Of a DNA stretch of 64,000 nucleotides, positions 44,151 to 57,774 are shown piece after piece. Within the stretch, counting starts at the first letter, position 1, and each line of letters begins with the position of its first letter. The notes beneath the pieces were generated by a model. That model saw only the letters and a list, made by a program, of their open reading frames with translations. It was not told the DNA's origin and did no database searches. The translations under genes and the position numbers were made by a program. This DNA is from Aphelocoma coerulescens (Eukaryota; Chordata; Aves; Passeriformes; Corvidae). Location of the stretch: NCBI RefSeq assembly GCF_041296385.1, contig NC_091019.1:7649264-7713263 (forward strand), written 5' to 3'.

Positions 44151-45714
44151 AGAGGTCATAAACCCCCTTTTTGTTTTTATGATAACATGTGTGTTTGTCA
44201 CTATGAACGTGAAGGCAACATAAAAGCAAGGAAATACATGTAATGAAACAATAAACCTACACCCAGCAAAAAAGCAAAGTAAGACATGTAATCAGTATCA
44301 CACAACAAAAGGATAGTGCTTTAGAATGATACACTTTCAATAGCCTAAACACTGGGCCATCACCCAGAGTCTGCTGTAGCTGGTCAACCCTGTTTCACAA
44401 TGAGGACCTGGAGAACCTTCCCGGACAAGGCCTCCAAGTGTACTTCAAAAGGGGTCCAGCTTCTATACATCCGAATCAGCAAGAAAAAGTGACTCAATTA
44501 TGTTTTTAGTGCAGAAACACCTGGGTCTGTTGGCATGCTTCCCGACCAGGTAGGGCCAGGGCTTGGCCAGAGCTAAGGCCTTAACTGGAAGGGTTCCCCT
44601 AACATATCCTAGAAACAAGCTTGTATTAATAACACTTAGAAAAGTTTCTTAAAATGACACGTCTTGCAGATATCTACATAACAGTGTGTGAAAATCTGTA
44701 AAACAGCTGGCTTATCATTCATCTTTAGCTAAATAGTCAATGGTACCATAAACAAACTGCAAACAAAGAAATGCATATGCATAACATCAAATAATATCTT
44801 ATGGATAATACTTTTTATAAAAAGTCAGTGAATTCACGCTATGATATTAAGAATATATTCAGAATCAATAATACATCTACAGTAACTTATTTTTAAAAAT
44901 CGAGAGTATAATTCTTCATACATCTATGCATATAAGACAATAAAGCAGAATAAAAGCATGAAAGAATGGACTAAACATATTACAATCAATAATATCCATA
45001 ATTTAGAACTGTTAGTCATTTTTCTGTGTTACCTGTGAAAGATGGAACAGCAAAGATTGTTATGAATAACCATCCCAATTGACCAGTGCAGAACACCTAC
45101 ACTCACGGAACTTTCAACGAATTCAAGGATTTAGCAAACCAAATCTTCATGTATTTTTACAACTTATTATCTCATGTTCTTAAACAGTTGGTTATCAATT
45201 CTTCATCACAATTGTTTCCGTCGGTTCAATCTTATCTCTCCATCTCCAGTCCAATTAAGGTTGCAGTCAACAAAGGATGGAAAGCAATTTTGTTCCTTAC
45301 GCATAAATAAGTTTTAAAGTGAATTGATACGTTGATTAAGCTATTCATAACCAAAGAATTGCATATACTTCTCATTAATTTTATCTTGAAACCCCAAAGT
45401 ACATCCACTTGAGAATATACAGGATTTTGGGGTTATTTATTTATTGCAATACAGTGTTACGAATGCAACAGTTTTGGTATGAGCCATAGCATAATTAAAT
45501 TGCAAAAAAGTAATAATTAAATTGCAAGCAGCAGTGGATGCAGTTTATATTGAAGAACATATTATCTAATTATCCACATTATCTTTTTGGAAGATCTTAG
45601 AATTATCAAACACATTTAGATAGTTTTTGTAAGAGTTCTAGGAATTTCACATACAGGTAAGAATTACTTTAGTTTAAAGTACAAGTGAGAAATTGGCTAG
45701 AGTATTTTGAGGAA
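44151..45714. other. AT-rich non-coding stretch
   Basis: No gene. It may be further ERV internal DNA; composition is AT-rich with no boundaries visible. Confidence 0.4.
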
Positions 45715-45960
45715 GTCGTGGAAAATTCAGGCTTGAAGGACCCATTGAAGGTCATCTGGTCTTGCAGAACCTGCAGAGCTGGGCCAACGTGAAAATTGTT
45801 CAGGCTGTTTAAGGCATTGTCCAGTTAAACTTTGAGTTTCCAAAACATAGATTACATAAGGAAGAAATCCCTCCCGGGGAAAGCTACCTCAACACTTGCC
45901 ATCTTGTGGATGGTTTTCCCTCCCGTAACTGCGATATCCCTCACTGCAACTTCTAACAAT
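45715..45960 (-). mobile_element. Old CR1 LINE 3' fragment, minus strand
   Basis: The plus strand reads GAAGGACCCATTGAAGGTCATCTGGTC, then GTTCAGGCTGTTTAAGGCATTGTCCAGTTAAACTTTGAGTTTCC. These resemble the reversed 3' part of CR1, where a GGGACCTT-AAGATCATCTAGT segment is followed by a CAGGGCC-TTGTCCAG segment. Strongly diverged. Confidence 0.55.
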
Positions 45961-46027
45961 TGCTTCAGATCTTTTTTCCATGTGTGCTTAATATATGGTA
46001 TATAACATTTTGCATTTTCCCAGAATG

Positions 46028-46940
46028 TGTTGGGGTTTTAGTTCTCCTCCTGTTTTTCTTTTTCTCTTAAAGGAATTTTCCCCATACATGTTGCCCGGGA
46101 GAATAATTGCTTGGTGCTTAAGGAAAACAAAGGACCTGGCCACAGAGGGGAGTAGCGCATCTCTTTCACCTAGGTTTGTGGGCAATCAGTTCCCGGTGTT
46201 TGGACGGAGAGATAGGATGCTTTTTCAGCTGCTTTCCTTCTACAGGAGAAACCCCGGGATCCCAAGCCCGCCTTCCCTGCCCAGCTGGGAGCCAGGCTGC
46301 TGCCGCCCTGCCCCCGCCGTTGCTTCAAGCCTTCGCTACTCTGTAGCCCCGCCGCACCCTGCCTCCTGAGATCTCAGGGGGGTTCCCACCGCAGCCTCTG
46401 AGTTTGGATACATCTTGTCTGCCACCCAGGATTTGTGCTCATCCCCGCTGTTCCAGCCTGCTGTTCCTGAGGGTCTGGCCAGACACCGGGATTGGCTGCC
46501 CAGCGGTTTGTGAAGCCTTTGTTCCATCCCTTCCTGGGATCCCAGGCCACCAGTGCTGCATGCTCCCTGAGCTCACTCCAGAGTGTCCCCTGCAGCCATG
46601 GGGGAACCATCGCACCTGCCCTGCTCACCGGGAGCCGCCAGCACCCCTGCCGGCTCTGCCCGTAACTGCACCCAAGGGGAAGGGGCCTGACAGCTGAGAA
46701 GGCTGGGACTGGGTTTGTGATTGTTTGCTGTTACTGCCATAGTTACTGTTGTTTGTTTGACTTGTTATACACATATAGATATATAATAGTAAAGAACTGT
46801 TATTCCTATTTCCCATATCTTTGCCTGAAAGCCCTTTGATTTCAAAATTGTAATAACTCGGAGGGAAGGGGGGTTGCATCTGCCATTCCAAGGTAGGCTT
46901 CTGCCATCCTTAACAAACACCTGTCTTTCAAACCAAAACA
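46028..46940 (+). mobile_element. Solo LTR (913 bp), 5-bp target duplication
   Basis: TGTTGGGGTTTT...AACCAAAACA, flanked by GAATG at 46,023-46,027 and 46,941-46,945. Same family as 16,782-17,700 (minus) and 56,838-57,774. The 5-bp duplication and lack of coding region define a solo LTR. The frames of 84-124 codons inside it are GC-driven. Confidence 0.85.
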
Positions 46941-46945
46941 GAATG

Positions 46946-49336
46946 TCACATTAAAAAAAAAAAAAAGAGTAAACTGATTCCCATTCTACCAGTGACAACA
47001 TTTAAAACCAATTTCAGATTAAGATTAGTATGGAAATCGTATCTACGGAACATTTATTTGTTTGGTATAGATGGAGCCCCGTGGACAGTTTTTTGTTTGT
47101 TATATGCTAGGCTGCCAATGCCTTTGGATGAGTTAAGTTTAATTCACTCAACTTTTTTTTGGCATGTAATGTCTTGCAGTTTTCTTTCTATTTCTTGACC
47201 TTCTCCAAATCCATGAATATTCTTAGGTTTCCAAATCCATTGCTATAACTTCTGAAGGACTTTTTGCAGTGGATATTCCACTCCAAATTCTGCTGTACTC
47301 TGCACCCATAAATAAAATGAAATTCAGACAAAATATGTAGGCCAGAATATGGTCTGTGATGTTTTAGTTGTCTTCAAAGTTTCTTCACGATCTTCCATGC
47401 ATAGGGGTGAGTAGGTTCACTGCTGTGGAAGGAAAGTATGACAATGGCAAGGAACCCAGAAAGAGATGTGAATCCTCTTGGCATAGATTTGGACCTGAAG
47501 CCCAGCTAAGGCTGTTTGGTCCATGACTGTAGATGCTGCTTGAAGGAAACGTTCCTCATTGGTGCTCCCACTGCAACTCCAACTCCCTTGTGCACTACCA
47601 GCCTGTTTTCAGGGCACATGCTAAGGGTGGAGGCAAGGGACTGATTGAAGAAATAAAGAGGTCTCCGTTTCAACTGGAAATAAAATTGTACTCTGTGAGA
47701 GGGAGCAGCTGGAAGGCAATTATAGCCAATGGTGGAGCACACCCAGATTCATAGATATGGCTAACTTACAGATGTAGATTTGGATTTATTTTCTGCAGAC
47801 AAGCTTTCATCACTTCTAATGAGAACCTGTGCACTCTGCTGTGGAGCATTACTGCAATGTTAGTTTAAAAATTGTTTTGATGATTCTTCCTGCTGCCTTA
47901 TGGTATTTTTCCTTTCATTTGGCCATATACTTTTGTCATCATGGTTAATGTTTTTTGCAAGCTGGTTGAGTTTCAGGTAAGAAATTACTTCTGAAGTATG
48001 AAGTAGCACATTACTGATGGAACACGGCAAAATGAAAATCGCAGTTCTTTTTGTCTCAAGGGTCTTTGTGTCTTAATTCTCTGAATTGCTTAGACATCAC
48101 AGCTGTAAAAAACAAGACATGCTTGATACACATACAAAAATAATTTCAACTACTTCTCTTAAGTGGTTACTTATGTATGTCCTTTAGAAAAACTGAAAGA
48201 ATGTGTGCTAACTTTAAATGGACTTGTTTTGTTTAAACTATCATGGATGCTTGACACCAACTTATTATAACAACATATTAAAACGTGATTCAGGGAGACA
48301 TGAAAAATAAAGTATATAAAGAGTAAGAACTGAAATGTAATTTAACCTAAGCTAGAAAACACCCACAATAACAGTGAATGGAAATTTATAAATCCATCTG
48401 TTTGTTTTAGTAACCAAATAAATTTCAGCAGTTTTGGTTTTGAGTTGATTATTATGGTAACTGCCTTACCACATTTATGGTATAATTTAACAATGGAGCA
48501 CCAATTTTCTTGAAGTGCATGTGTTGCAAACTCAACAATACAAGAACTGGAGCACTTAAACAATTAATGTCTTAAGGTAGTTGTTATATTTTTTTTCATA
48601 GATTCTTTTCCTGAGATTGTGGATTTCAAAATTGTAGGAGAGAGAATTTCATTCATATCTTTTTCACTCTCTTTTTAAAAATTTATAAGGGTTTTTTTTG
48701 TAAGACATAATAAGAGTTTGACAAGCAATAACTTTTTTCTTAGTTAAGTATTGTCTCATAATAATATTTCTCTTCAAAAATACAGTTTTGACACGTCCTG
48801 AAAAGAGATAAGAGAAGAAAGCATAATAAATCTCTGTTTATTTATTAGCATGTCTTTTCAGTGAACTCCGTATGAATCTAGGGGAAATTTATTTCCTTTA
48901 GTGATGAATTAGTAGAGCTTTCAAAATCTGCCTACCTCTGTCAAATACACAAAGTGATATTTTTACTAGCAATCTCTTCTATAACCATCCATTTTTTTTT
49001 TCTTGGAAACTATCTTCTTTGCAGAATCTGAATCTTCAGTGACCAAAAAAAATTAGTGATTCCACAGAATGAGTCATTATTTTATTACATTAAAACTGTA
49101 GTAATTATTATACATCCATTACACAAGGACACATATTCCTTCAAGAATGTTTTAGGACAAGAAGTTATATATATAAAACTCATGATGTACTGAAGTGTGA
49201 GATTGGTGTAGACCAACTAGAGAAGTATTATCACCACAGTTACTGAAGACAGTTCCACATGTATACGGACTTCTCAGGGGAGTTCAGGGTCTATCTTCTC
49301 CATTTAGATCAGAGCACTGATTTAGTCCTTATCCAC
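46946..49336. other. AT-rich non-coding stretch, no gene seen
   Basis: Short frames only. An A run lies at 46,952-46,965. No named repeat. Confidence 0.5.
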
Positions 49337-49777
49337 TGTTGGGAAATAGAATTACTGGGATCAATAAAAGAACTGTGCAAGCAATAGGCCTGGAAGCTTT
49401 AGGCTTGTGTGTGAGAAAACTTTCCATGGGAAAATCCCTGTGTGAAAGATAACAAGCAGAGCTGGGAACAAAGAGGGAGTCTTGAGATGGTCCAGCTGTA
49501 CTATCTGGGAGTGAACGGGGAAGATAGACACTGACTTCTTTTGATCATAACAAGACTATGGAAACTTGCCAATGTAAGTCCAATTACGTAGAAATAGAAA
49601 TGTGTTTTGATAAGCTTTAAGCCACTTAGGAGTTAACAAGCTGGTATACTATATAAGTGCCTTTGGACTGCTAATAAATGGAGTTTGTGGAGTTTGCTTT
49701 ATCAACCATATTGGTTTGGACTGTTTCTCTCTCCCCCCGCCGGGGCACGGGCTCCTCATCCTGTTAAGCTTCTAACA
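49337..49777 (+). mobile_element. Solo LTR (441 bp) of the ERVK-like family
   Basis: TGTTGGGAAATAG...GCTTCTAACA. It matches, in reverse complement, the LTR at 59,944-60,386 (GGGATCAATAAA-GAACTGTGCAAGC near the start, TGCTAATAAATGGAGTTT near the R region, CTCTCCCCCCGCCGGGG near the end). It was probably produced by the same class II family as the provirus at the right edge. No exact target duplication found. Confidence 0.75.
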
Positions 49778-52269
49778 CACACCCCCACTTTTGAGCTCCC
49801 CTATGAGACTGGCACGTTGGGCCACCAAGATATTCAGGGCATTGGAACAATTTATGCAGGACAAGACGTTGAGAGAGCCAGGTGTCATCAGCCCTAGAAA
49901 GAGAAGCATGAAGAGTGACCTTAACATAGTCTAATGCATCATAATGGGGTGAGGGACAAGGAACATGAGCAAGAAAATGGGAAATTGCTGTAAGTATAAG
50001 GGTTTCTTCACTAGAAGAGTCATGAAACACAAGAACAGGCTCCCCAGAGTATCGCAGTGACCTCTGTCTTCAGCCCGGCCAGCACCCGCAGTGTGCAGCA
50101 GGAGTGGGGAGCAGCCGAAGGCTCGAGGCTTTAAAGCTGCTTCTCTGGAGTTCAGCTCTGCCCAGGGGAGCTGAAGCTCCAGGTGCTGTGGCCGTCAGCA
50201 GCCTCAACGAGGGAGAGAATAAGAAGTTGCAGGGAGGCCTGCCTTTGGATACAGCTTCAGGTTTACTGCTCAAAGGGAGTCCAAGGAGCACAAGCATCTG
50301 TGCAACAACTTATAAAGGGAGGTGTTGCAGTGGGTATGTCCTGACAGGGGACCAATAGGGGTCTTTGGGGGAGGGATATGGACCGGGATAGACATTCACG
50401 TGGACCAATAGTCCAATAGGGGTGGAGGGAAAGGGGTCACATGCTCCAATGGGGCATCGAGGGTTAGGGGATTTCCAAGAGGGGAAGCATCCAAGGGGGC
50501 AGGGTCTCAGGGGATTGATGGGGACTATATAAGGGTAATTAGGGAGGGCTTTGGTGACAGGCACACAACAGTCCAGAACTCCAGGAGGGGTTTGGGTGAT
50601 TGATAGGGAAGGTGCCAGAACAAGGGGAGGGGATAACCATTTTTGGGAGCACCAGAGGAGCGGCTTGGATCTGGGACAGACCAACTGGGAGTAGAAGTGG
50701 GGAAGGTAGGGACGAACCATTAGGGTACAAAGAACATACAAAAATACAATAAAAAACAATAAAAATACATCACCAAACCAGAGAGGCTGACTAATGCTGA
50801 CCTTGGAGTTACTCAACACAAAGCCATGCAACTTCTTGAAAAAGAGCTGGATGATGGACCAGAAGTGATATTCAATAATATTACCAACCTAGATTATCCT
50901 CTAGTCTACTGAAAAACAGATCAGAGATGATCACAAACACCTATGTACTTCAGTAAAGAAAATTATGTTTAATTTGGATTTTTGGCTATTTCAAATGCAA
51001 GATTCTGCTTTGTAACTGAAACAGTGTAGGAGAAGAAATGGCCTTGCATTTTGAAAGGTCTCTGGGCTAATTCTATATTTTTCTGCTGCAAAATTTGGGG
51101 TGACTATGAAAGTGAAAGCCATTTATATTCCTTTATATTCTTGATGTGGGACTGAGGTGTAGACCATACCATCCTTCCTCCTCAAATGAGTTCATAAAAT
51201 GGAAGTATGGCACAAAGAGGTGTTTATTTTCTAAAGTGTGTTGGAGAAATCCTGTTTGTATTAGTCAAAATGAATTTCAGAGAGCTTTAACTGTAATCTG
51301 CAACTTCATAAGTAATTGTTGTAGAAACTGGATTTTGGTTTGCAGTGGAAAGTTATGATATTGACAAGAAATGCAAAAATTTGAAATTGAAATACCAATT
51401 TAAGATTCCCTATAATGTAGACCTTATGAGAACCATTTTATAAAATTATTTCATTATTTTCTAAGCAGTAAGAAAAAAACCAGAAAACAACAAAGCTGAC
51501 CCCTGGAGATATTTTTTCCTTCTAAAACATGATTTTTTGTTTCTTAGAACACGAAGGATCAAATTTTTTGTTGGACAATTATTCTATTGCTATTCATAGT
51601 TTCATCATCATTTTAGTATGAGGGTCAACATGATGTAAAGAAAACTTTCTGATATTGCACAATTTAGTGCAAGTAATTTGTTTGAGTCATTAACTACAAT
51701 TTTTTAAAATACTTTAAAATAGCCCTAATTTTGCAAGATATAGTTGAGCAACTTGGTACGTGGCTTCATAAATAGACAGCAACTGAAAATTCTATTGCGC
51801 TCTGCTGGAAAAGTTTGTACTGAAGCCATTTTACTTGAGGGGCTGTTCTCTGGCTCTTCATGTCAGTTTTATGATTTTAAGAATGCATAAAAGGTGAGAT
51901 GATGTTCTATAATCATGTTTGATTCCCATACATGCTTAACCAGCAGATACACAGGACAAGTTGTAAGTATTTAAGTGTGAAAAAGCTTGTTGGACTAGAA
52001 AGGAGCTTTGCTACTCCGCCTTAGAGGGAGAAGGAAGAGTGAAGTGCCTTTCCATTTCACCACTTATTCTGGAAAGAGAGGAACACGCAATTGATAGCCT
52101 TTTAAGTTTCAAAAACAAGGGGATGGTGTAATGTTAACAAAATTATCCCAACTTAATCAACAAAACTGGGTTTGTGGTGTACAGAGTGTCTGTGAACTGG
52201 GTCACCTTCAAGCAAGAATATGTTATGCAGGGATCTGCCTTAGATGTGTTTCTGTTGAGAGTTACCATT
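49778..52269. other. Non-coding; GC-rich LTR-like debris at 50,040-50,800
   Basis: 50,040-50,800 is G-rich and contains CCAATAGGGG-type repeats and a frame of 173 codons on the minus strand with Pro-rich, non-family sequence; it resembles reversed LTR U3/R debris. 50,830-52,269 is AT-rich with nothing recognised. Confidence 0.4.
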
Positions 52270-52852
52270 AATGGATGGAATGGGTGAAGGGCCAGAAGCT
52301 TGCCTGTGATGTTCATGGTAACAAAATCATAAATCACAGAAAATGCAAAACTACTTTAAAAATGGGGACTTGCTTTAAAATTATAGATAATACCTTTAAA
52401 TTAAATGTGGCTTGGTCTCTTCACATGGGCATGGTACCTAGCCCCACACATATTTTGGTATACAAACTGCATGGTGTTTCTCACCATGTTTCCTTACAAA
52501 GCAGGGAAAGGGAAAGGGTTTGCTTTCATCATGTCTGGTGTGATGGCAGTCTATGGTTTTATAACATCAAAGGTAATGGGAATCATATGTGAGGTATGTT
52601 CACGTTTTTTTGCCTGTCTTGATCTTGGCTGCTACCTCTTGATTATTATTCATTAATAATCACATCCAGCCTTGTGAGGGGAACAGGAGAGGATGATTTT
52701 TCCCAGCCATTCACATCCTTTTCCTTCTTCAGATCTGCTACAAAACTTTTGAGAGTTTTTAATTCACTTTGGGTGTTTAGGAAAGCATGCCCTCATTGAT
52801 ATGTCTGTGTAGCAGGTTCAGTTCGTAAACCGTGTGGAAACACCAATTAGAG
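52270..52852 (+). pseudogene. gag: ERVL copy C leader and gag start remnant
   Basis: It aligns with copy B near 36,570-36,606 (GGCTTGGTCT-TTCA-ATGGG) and 37,298-37,680 (GGGTGTT-AGGAAAGCATG). Reading frames of 83-105 codons are broken fragments. Cut at its right by an LTR. Confidence 0.6.
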
Positions 52853-54017
52853 TGTAGTGGTTTGGTTCAAAATATCTATTACTTATTTTCTTTCTGTGAG
52901 ATAAGAATTAGGAGAAAGCAAAGCAGGCACAAAACTTAAAAGAATATAAAGAAGTTTATTAACAGACCTAAAAGAAAGAAAAAAAGTCAGACTAAGCCTT
53001 CAGAACACTTCTCCTCCCTCCACCTTTCTCCCTTCTCCCACTGACAATGTAAAAAGACAACCCTTGAGATTTTCAGTCTGTTTACCACTTCTATAGTAAC
53101 CTTTTCCAATTCACTTAGGGAGAGGAGTCTCTCTTGCGCATGCTATGGAGACATCTCCACAAGAAGTTCTCTCATGGCTTCAATGTCACAGCGAGACAGC
53201 CGCCTGGGTTGGTTCTCTGCTCGCACGTGAAAGTCCCTTCCCTTGACTTACAGCTTTCCCCACAACTGTTTCCGAGGGTTCAGTCTTGAGCTACTGGGGT
53301 ACCATTTTAAGGATGAGCTGTCCAGAAGCAAAGGTTCTCTTCACCTATCTCTGGGAGCATCTTCATCTCTAGGAATAGAGGCTCTCCTCCTCCCCTGGGA
53401 GCAAGGGTCCTCATCAAATTACAGCTACTGTCATTTGCTTATTTCAGCACAGGTACTTCTGCTCACAATTGCAATTTAAACACTCCCTTCCGCCCCCCCC
53501 ATGCTTTCATGAAATTACAACGGGTACTCTGATGTATCATAGTCCATCACCATAGCTTTACAACAGAATTTCAGCTTCTAGGCTTGAAGCATCTCCTCTT
53601 TCTCCTCCCTCAGGGTTTCAGCTCTTCCTTTTTTCCTGACTTTGGTGTCACTATGGTGTTTTCTTCACTTGCCTCCATCTTTCCTCTTCCTCCAACTCGG
53701 GAGAGGATTGATGTCTGCAGGCTTCATCTGTTCTGGAGGAAACTTACAGCCCTAAAGGGTTAATTTCACCCAGGCCTTGCAGCTGGAATTCGCTTATTGC
53801 TGTTGGTCACATGATCTTTGCTGGGCAGCAGGGCAGCAGCCTCAGATGAGTTTTGGCCGCACCAGGGGCTGCCTGCACGGAGCAGGACTGGGGGGGGGGG
53901 GCTGCGGATGGAATAGGGCCGCGCCACAGCAGACCTGGCCGGGCCAAGCAAGGCCCAGCCCGGCTCTGCTGGGCCGCCCACAGGCCCCCCCAGTTACCTG
54001 TCCGAAAGCCAGAGGAC
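52853..54017 (-). mobile_element. LTR (about 1,165 bp) inserted in copy C
   Basis: The plus strand starts TGTAGTGGTTTGGTTC. TAGAG occurs at 52,848-52,852 and 54,018-54,022, a probable 5-bp duplication, although the inner end before the second TAGAG reads AC rather than CA. A reversed polyadenylation area (GTTTATTAACAG near 52,955) supports minus orientation. It contains GC-rich DNA at 53,830-54,000. Confidence 0.6.
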
Positions 54018-55253
54018 TAGAGAGCTTTCCCAGTGTTTGTTCATTCTTAAATGTGGATCACAGAGGCGTGTCAAGCTTATTAAGTGGCTTTAAAAGTTGC
54101 CAATATTCAAACTAGCCAATTGATTGGTTCTGTCAGATCACAGAGGAAGCTGTAAGCACCTCTTTGCAAGAGAATCACTTCCATGGCTGATGCCCTCTTT
54201 ACTAAAAATTCAAACCATACTAAACCATGACATTCTGTTATGTGTCCTCTGTAGGTTCTACACTGTCTTTAGAGGCAGGACAAAAATTTGTAGGGAGGTT
54301 GTTCAGAGACCTGCCCCAGGGGTGGATTGTCATGAGTGACATGGAATGTGAGAGAACATGGACCAGTATTTGGAGGACTTCTCCAATGGTTTGAGAGTAA
54401 ACCTCTAAACAACTTCAGGATGCTGTTAAAAAGAGAAAATAAGTGAAGGAAAAATGCTCTGGCAGTTCCAGAGCGGGGCAGCATACTGTAACCAATTGCT
54501 GAGTACCAGACACTGCTTTGTTACAGTACAGCACCTTCACTGGAACCAGAAGGAAAGCAAATCAACAGGCACCATGGACACTCAAACTTCAGCCGAACCA
54601 GAGGGACAGACTAAACCAGTCGCCCCTATTCAGAAGAGGAAATCCAAGACCAAATCAGTTCATGCGGTGAGTGATGAAGAGGAACTGGGACCATCACAAC
54701 CAATGGAAGAGACAGGGCCAGAGATAATCACCTGATCTCTATCCCTGGGTGAGGTGCGTGATATGCACAAAGACTTCTGCCACCAGACAGGTGAGTCCAT
54801 ATTGATCTGGCTGCTCCAAATATGGGATGCCATGGCCAATGATATGAACCTACATGACAGTGAAGCCAAGCAACTAGGATCACTGTCCCAGACCACAGGT
54901 ATTGACCAGGGAATCGGAAGAAGACCAGAACCTCTAATCCTCTGGAGGCAACTCCTGTGAACTGTGAGAGAAACATATGTTTGCAAGGAAGACCTTTCAG
55001 TGCAGCAAGGAAAGAGGGACACCACAGAGCAAGGTATACGGTTGTCTGAGAGAATTAGCTGTGCTAGACGACTTTTTCAGGCAATAAGCAATTCCCTAAT
55101 AATCCAGACAGCATCCAGTGTACATCGCAGATACAGCTGAAATTCAAATGGAACAAGCCACCATCATAATGCCAGCCCATTAGCAAGGCCAGCGTGGAAA
55201 AAGGGAAAAGGGAAAAGTAGGCACTTCGGCTGGCAACTTCCAGCCATTTGAAG
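54018..55253 (+). pseudogene. gag: ERVL copy C gag remnant
   Basis: The frame 54,454-54,735 and its continuation in another frame (54,754-54,960) match copy B at 38,080-38,420, for example the GAACCAGAGGGACAG-type segment and GCCAAGCAACTAGGATCACTGTCCC. It is split by frame changes and a stop (TGA at 54,733-54,735). This is an ERVL Gag segment; I cannot name its individual domains. Confidence 0.65.
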
Positions 55254-55904
55254 TGTAGGAACCCAGAGTGCCGAGAATATTTCTCTGCCTGTTTTTAAGG
55301 GTTCTTACCCCCCTGAACAACACTGTTTTAGCCTCCAACCTTGGAAAAAATTACCAACCATCAGACAATAACTAGAAAATACAGTGGTGTGAATTAGGTG
55401 ATAGACTACTATGTAAGATTGTCACAGGGTGAAAAATTTAGAGGTTTTGGGCTTCTCTTTGTAGTAAACAGATAAGAGTAAAAAAAAATAAAAATGGAGG
55501 ATTGTTGTTCTCTAAACCTTCTTCTCCTTCTTCTACTACTCCATGTTCTGCAGTAAAAGTAGTTTGGAATGATTGGATAGAAAATTCCGCAATTCCTGGT
55601 CATGTTACTGATTAACTGGTAGGAAAGTGAAAATACTGTACATTTTTAGTAACTATTGGTTAAAATATCTTTAAAAGGCTGTGTAAATCTTGAATAGAGA
55701 GCCTTCACTCCTGCTTTCTGTGCTCTATGCTGTACCTGGGTCATGCAAGTGGCTCTGTTCCTCTGATAAGACTTAATAAACAACTATCTGGAAGCATTGA
55801 AACTCAAGGAAAAGTCTCAGATTATCTTTGAAACTCCTTGCAAGGACTTTTAGAAAATTCTCTCCCATCAGGAGGGACTTGATTTATTGCACGGTTCAGT
55901 GTCA
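55254..55904 (+). mobile_element. Solo LTR (651 bp) in copy C, 5-bp target duplication
   Basis: It runs TGTAGGAACCC...CAGTGTCA, flanked by TGAAG at 55,249-55,253 and 55,905-55,909. It is the plus-strand relative of the split LTR at 21,558-31,515. It contains AATAAA near 55,785 and serves as the empty-site model for the gammaretrovirus-like insertion. Confidence 0.88.
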
Positions 55905-55978
55905 TGAAGAAACTATCACTGCCCCATTATGGGCCCACATCTCATCCAACTGAGGTTGTCCAGAATTTAAAGGAGGAA

Positions 55979-56616
55979 TGTCTCAGTTTGAGACAAGTTT
56001 AGGAGGAAACGTCCTGTAATGAATGTCAGTTTTCAGTACTCCCTCCCCCACCTATACAAAAGGAATTTCTTGGATGAAAGTGAAAAAAACCTATTTAATT
56101 AACAAGCAGAGTGCTGGCAGGGCAAAGAAAAAAATGAGTAATTTTAGATAATAAACCTCCACGATGCAGAGAAACCTGGTGGTTTCAGAGCTCTGTCTGT
56201 AGCTGGCTCGGCCCCTCCCAAGGCCCAAGGCCGGGATGCAGCATCCCCGCAGCTTCCCTGCCAGTCCATGGGGTCCGATGATCTGGTTCTCAGATCACAG
56301 CTAAGCCAAACAGTTCCAGAAGAAGAAGAGGAAGAAGTTCCGGAGGATTTTGGTATGCAGTCCTGGGAAAATTTCTTGCCTCAGCTAACAGGCTAGCTAA
56401 AAGCAGGAAGGTGCTCTCTTGGCTCTGCAGAGGTGAGAACTCGGGGGAGTGTGTGTGAGTCCTTGAACACACACGGTGCTGAAGAATTCACCTGGCTTCT
56501 CTCCCCCTTCTCCTGGACCCAGCTTAAAGCTATGGGACCAATTTCTGGGCAATAAGCAGATGATAGGGAAATACAGTATTATCATAAACTCACCCCAAAA
56601 CAGGAAATTAAAGACA
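55979..56616 (-). mobile_element. LTR in copy C, approximate right end
   Basis: It starts TGTCTCAGTTTGAGAC, sharing this end and the following GGAGGAAAC with 15,103. A provisional right end ...AATTAAAGACA is taken at 56,616, after which ERVL gag resumes. No target duplication was found. Confidence 0.55.
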
Positions 56617-56837
56617 GCCACCAGAAATATAGGGAGGAAATTTTCTATGCTCCACCAGTACAGACCAGAATCTTTGCTATTAGGAGCAGACATCCCCTGG
56701 CTAGGAAGCAAGGGTACACCCCGCAAGGTAATCTTTGGTTTTAGCCACATGGACATGTAGAAGACATGAAGGTGTGAGATGGAAACCCCACCTCTGCCTT
56801 AGTAGCACTGGTACATGAGTTGAAGGAGGAATGACTA
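56617..56837 (+). pseudogene. gag: ERVL copy C gag fragment
   Basis: A short gag piece between two LTRs. It ends GGAGGAATGACTA, and after the LTR the sequence resumes with GACTACCACAGGAATC, matching copy B at 38,860-38,950 (ACCTCTGCCCTAGCAGCAC...CTCAGGAAATCC). Non-functional. Confidence 0.65.
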
Positions 56838-57774
56838 TGTTAGGGTTTTAGTTTAGTCCTAGGTTTTTTTTCCTGTTAAAGGAATTTTTTCCCATATGCA
56901 TGTTGCTAGGGGACAAATGACTGTACTTAAGAAAGACAAAAGGAGCTGCCCATTGGGGGTGGGGTGGGCCTGGCTACTCTTTTGTTTTCACCTGGGTGTG
57001 GGGTCAGTTCAGTCTGGCGTTCTCATCTCGGGGAGAGGAGCCTGGTTCTTTTCGGCTGTTTTTCTTTCTGCGGAGAAGGATCCCAGGACCCCCGGCCCAC
57101 CTTCCCTGTCCTGCTGGAGGCCGGGCTGTGGCTGCCCTGCCCCGCCGCTGATTGGAGCCTTTGCTGCGTTGTAGCTGTGCTCGCCCTGCATGCCTGGACC
57201 TCCGGGGGGGTTCCCCGCTTGGATACATCGCGTCTGCCACCCGGGATCTGTGCTCATCCCTGCCGCTTCAGCTTGCCGCTCCAGCTTGCCATTCCAGCCT
57301 GCTGTTCCCGAGGCACCAGCCAGACACCGGGGCCAGCCGTCTGGGGTTTGTGAAGCCTTTGTTCCATCCCTTCCCGGGATCCCAGGGCACCAGTGCCGCA
57401 TGCTCCCCGAGCTCATTCCGGAGCACCCCCTGCAGCCACGGGGAAACCATCGCACCTGCCCTGCTCACTGGGAGCCGCCAGCGCCCCTGCCAGCTGCAAG
57501 CAGAACTGCACCCAAGGGGAGAGGGCCTGACAGCCGAGAAGGCTGGGACTGGGTTTGTGATTGTTTGCTGTTACTGCCATAGTTATTGTTGTTTTGTTTG
57601 ACTGGTTAGATATATATATAATAGTAAAGAACTGTTATTCCTATTTCCCACATCTTTGCCTAAAAGCCCTTGATTTCAAAATTATAATAACTCGGAGGGA
57701 AAGGGGTTACATCTGTCATTCCAAGGGAGGCTTTTGCCTTCCTTAGCAGACACCTGTCTTTTCAAACCAAGACA
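56838..57774 (+). mobile_element. Solo LTR (937 bp) in copy C, 5-bp target duplication
   Basis: TGTTAGGGTTTT...AACCAAGACA, flanked by GACTA at 56,833-56,837 and 57,775-57,779. Third member of the family at 16,782 and 46,028. The frames of 129-149 codons inside it are in the GC-rich centre and are overlapped by frames on the other strand, so they are not genes. Confidence 0.88.

Noticed and set aside
50310..50831. 173-codon frame on the minus strand
   Set aside because: Pro- and Phe-rich chance translation of G-rich LTR-like debris; no motif or start context.
56964..57601. Frames of 129-149 codons
   Set aside because: Same LTR family centre as above; no conserved frame or protein resemblance.
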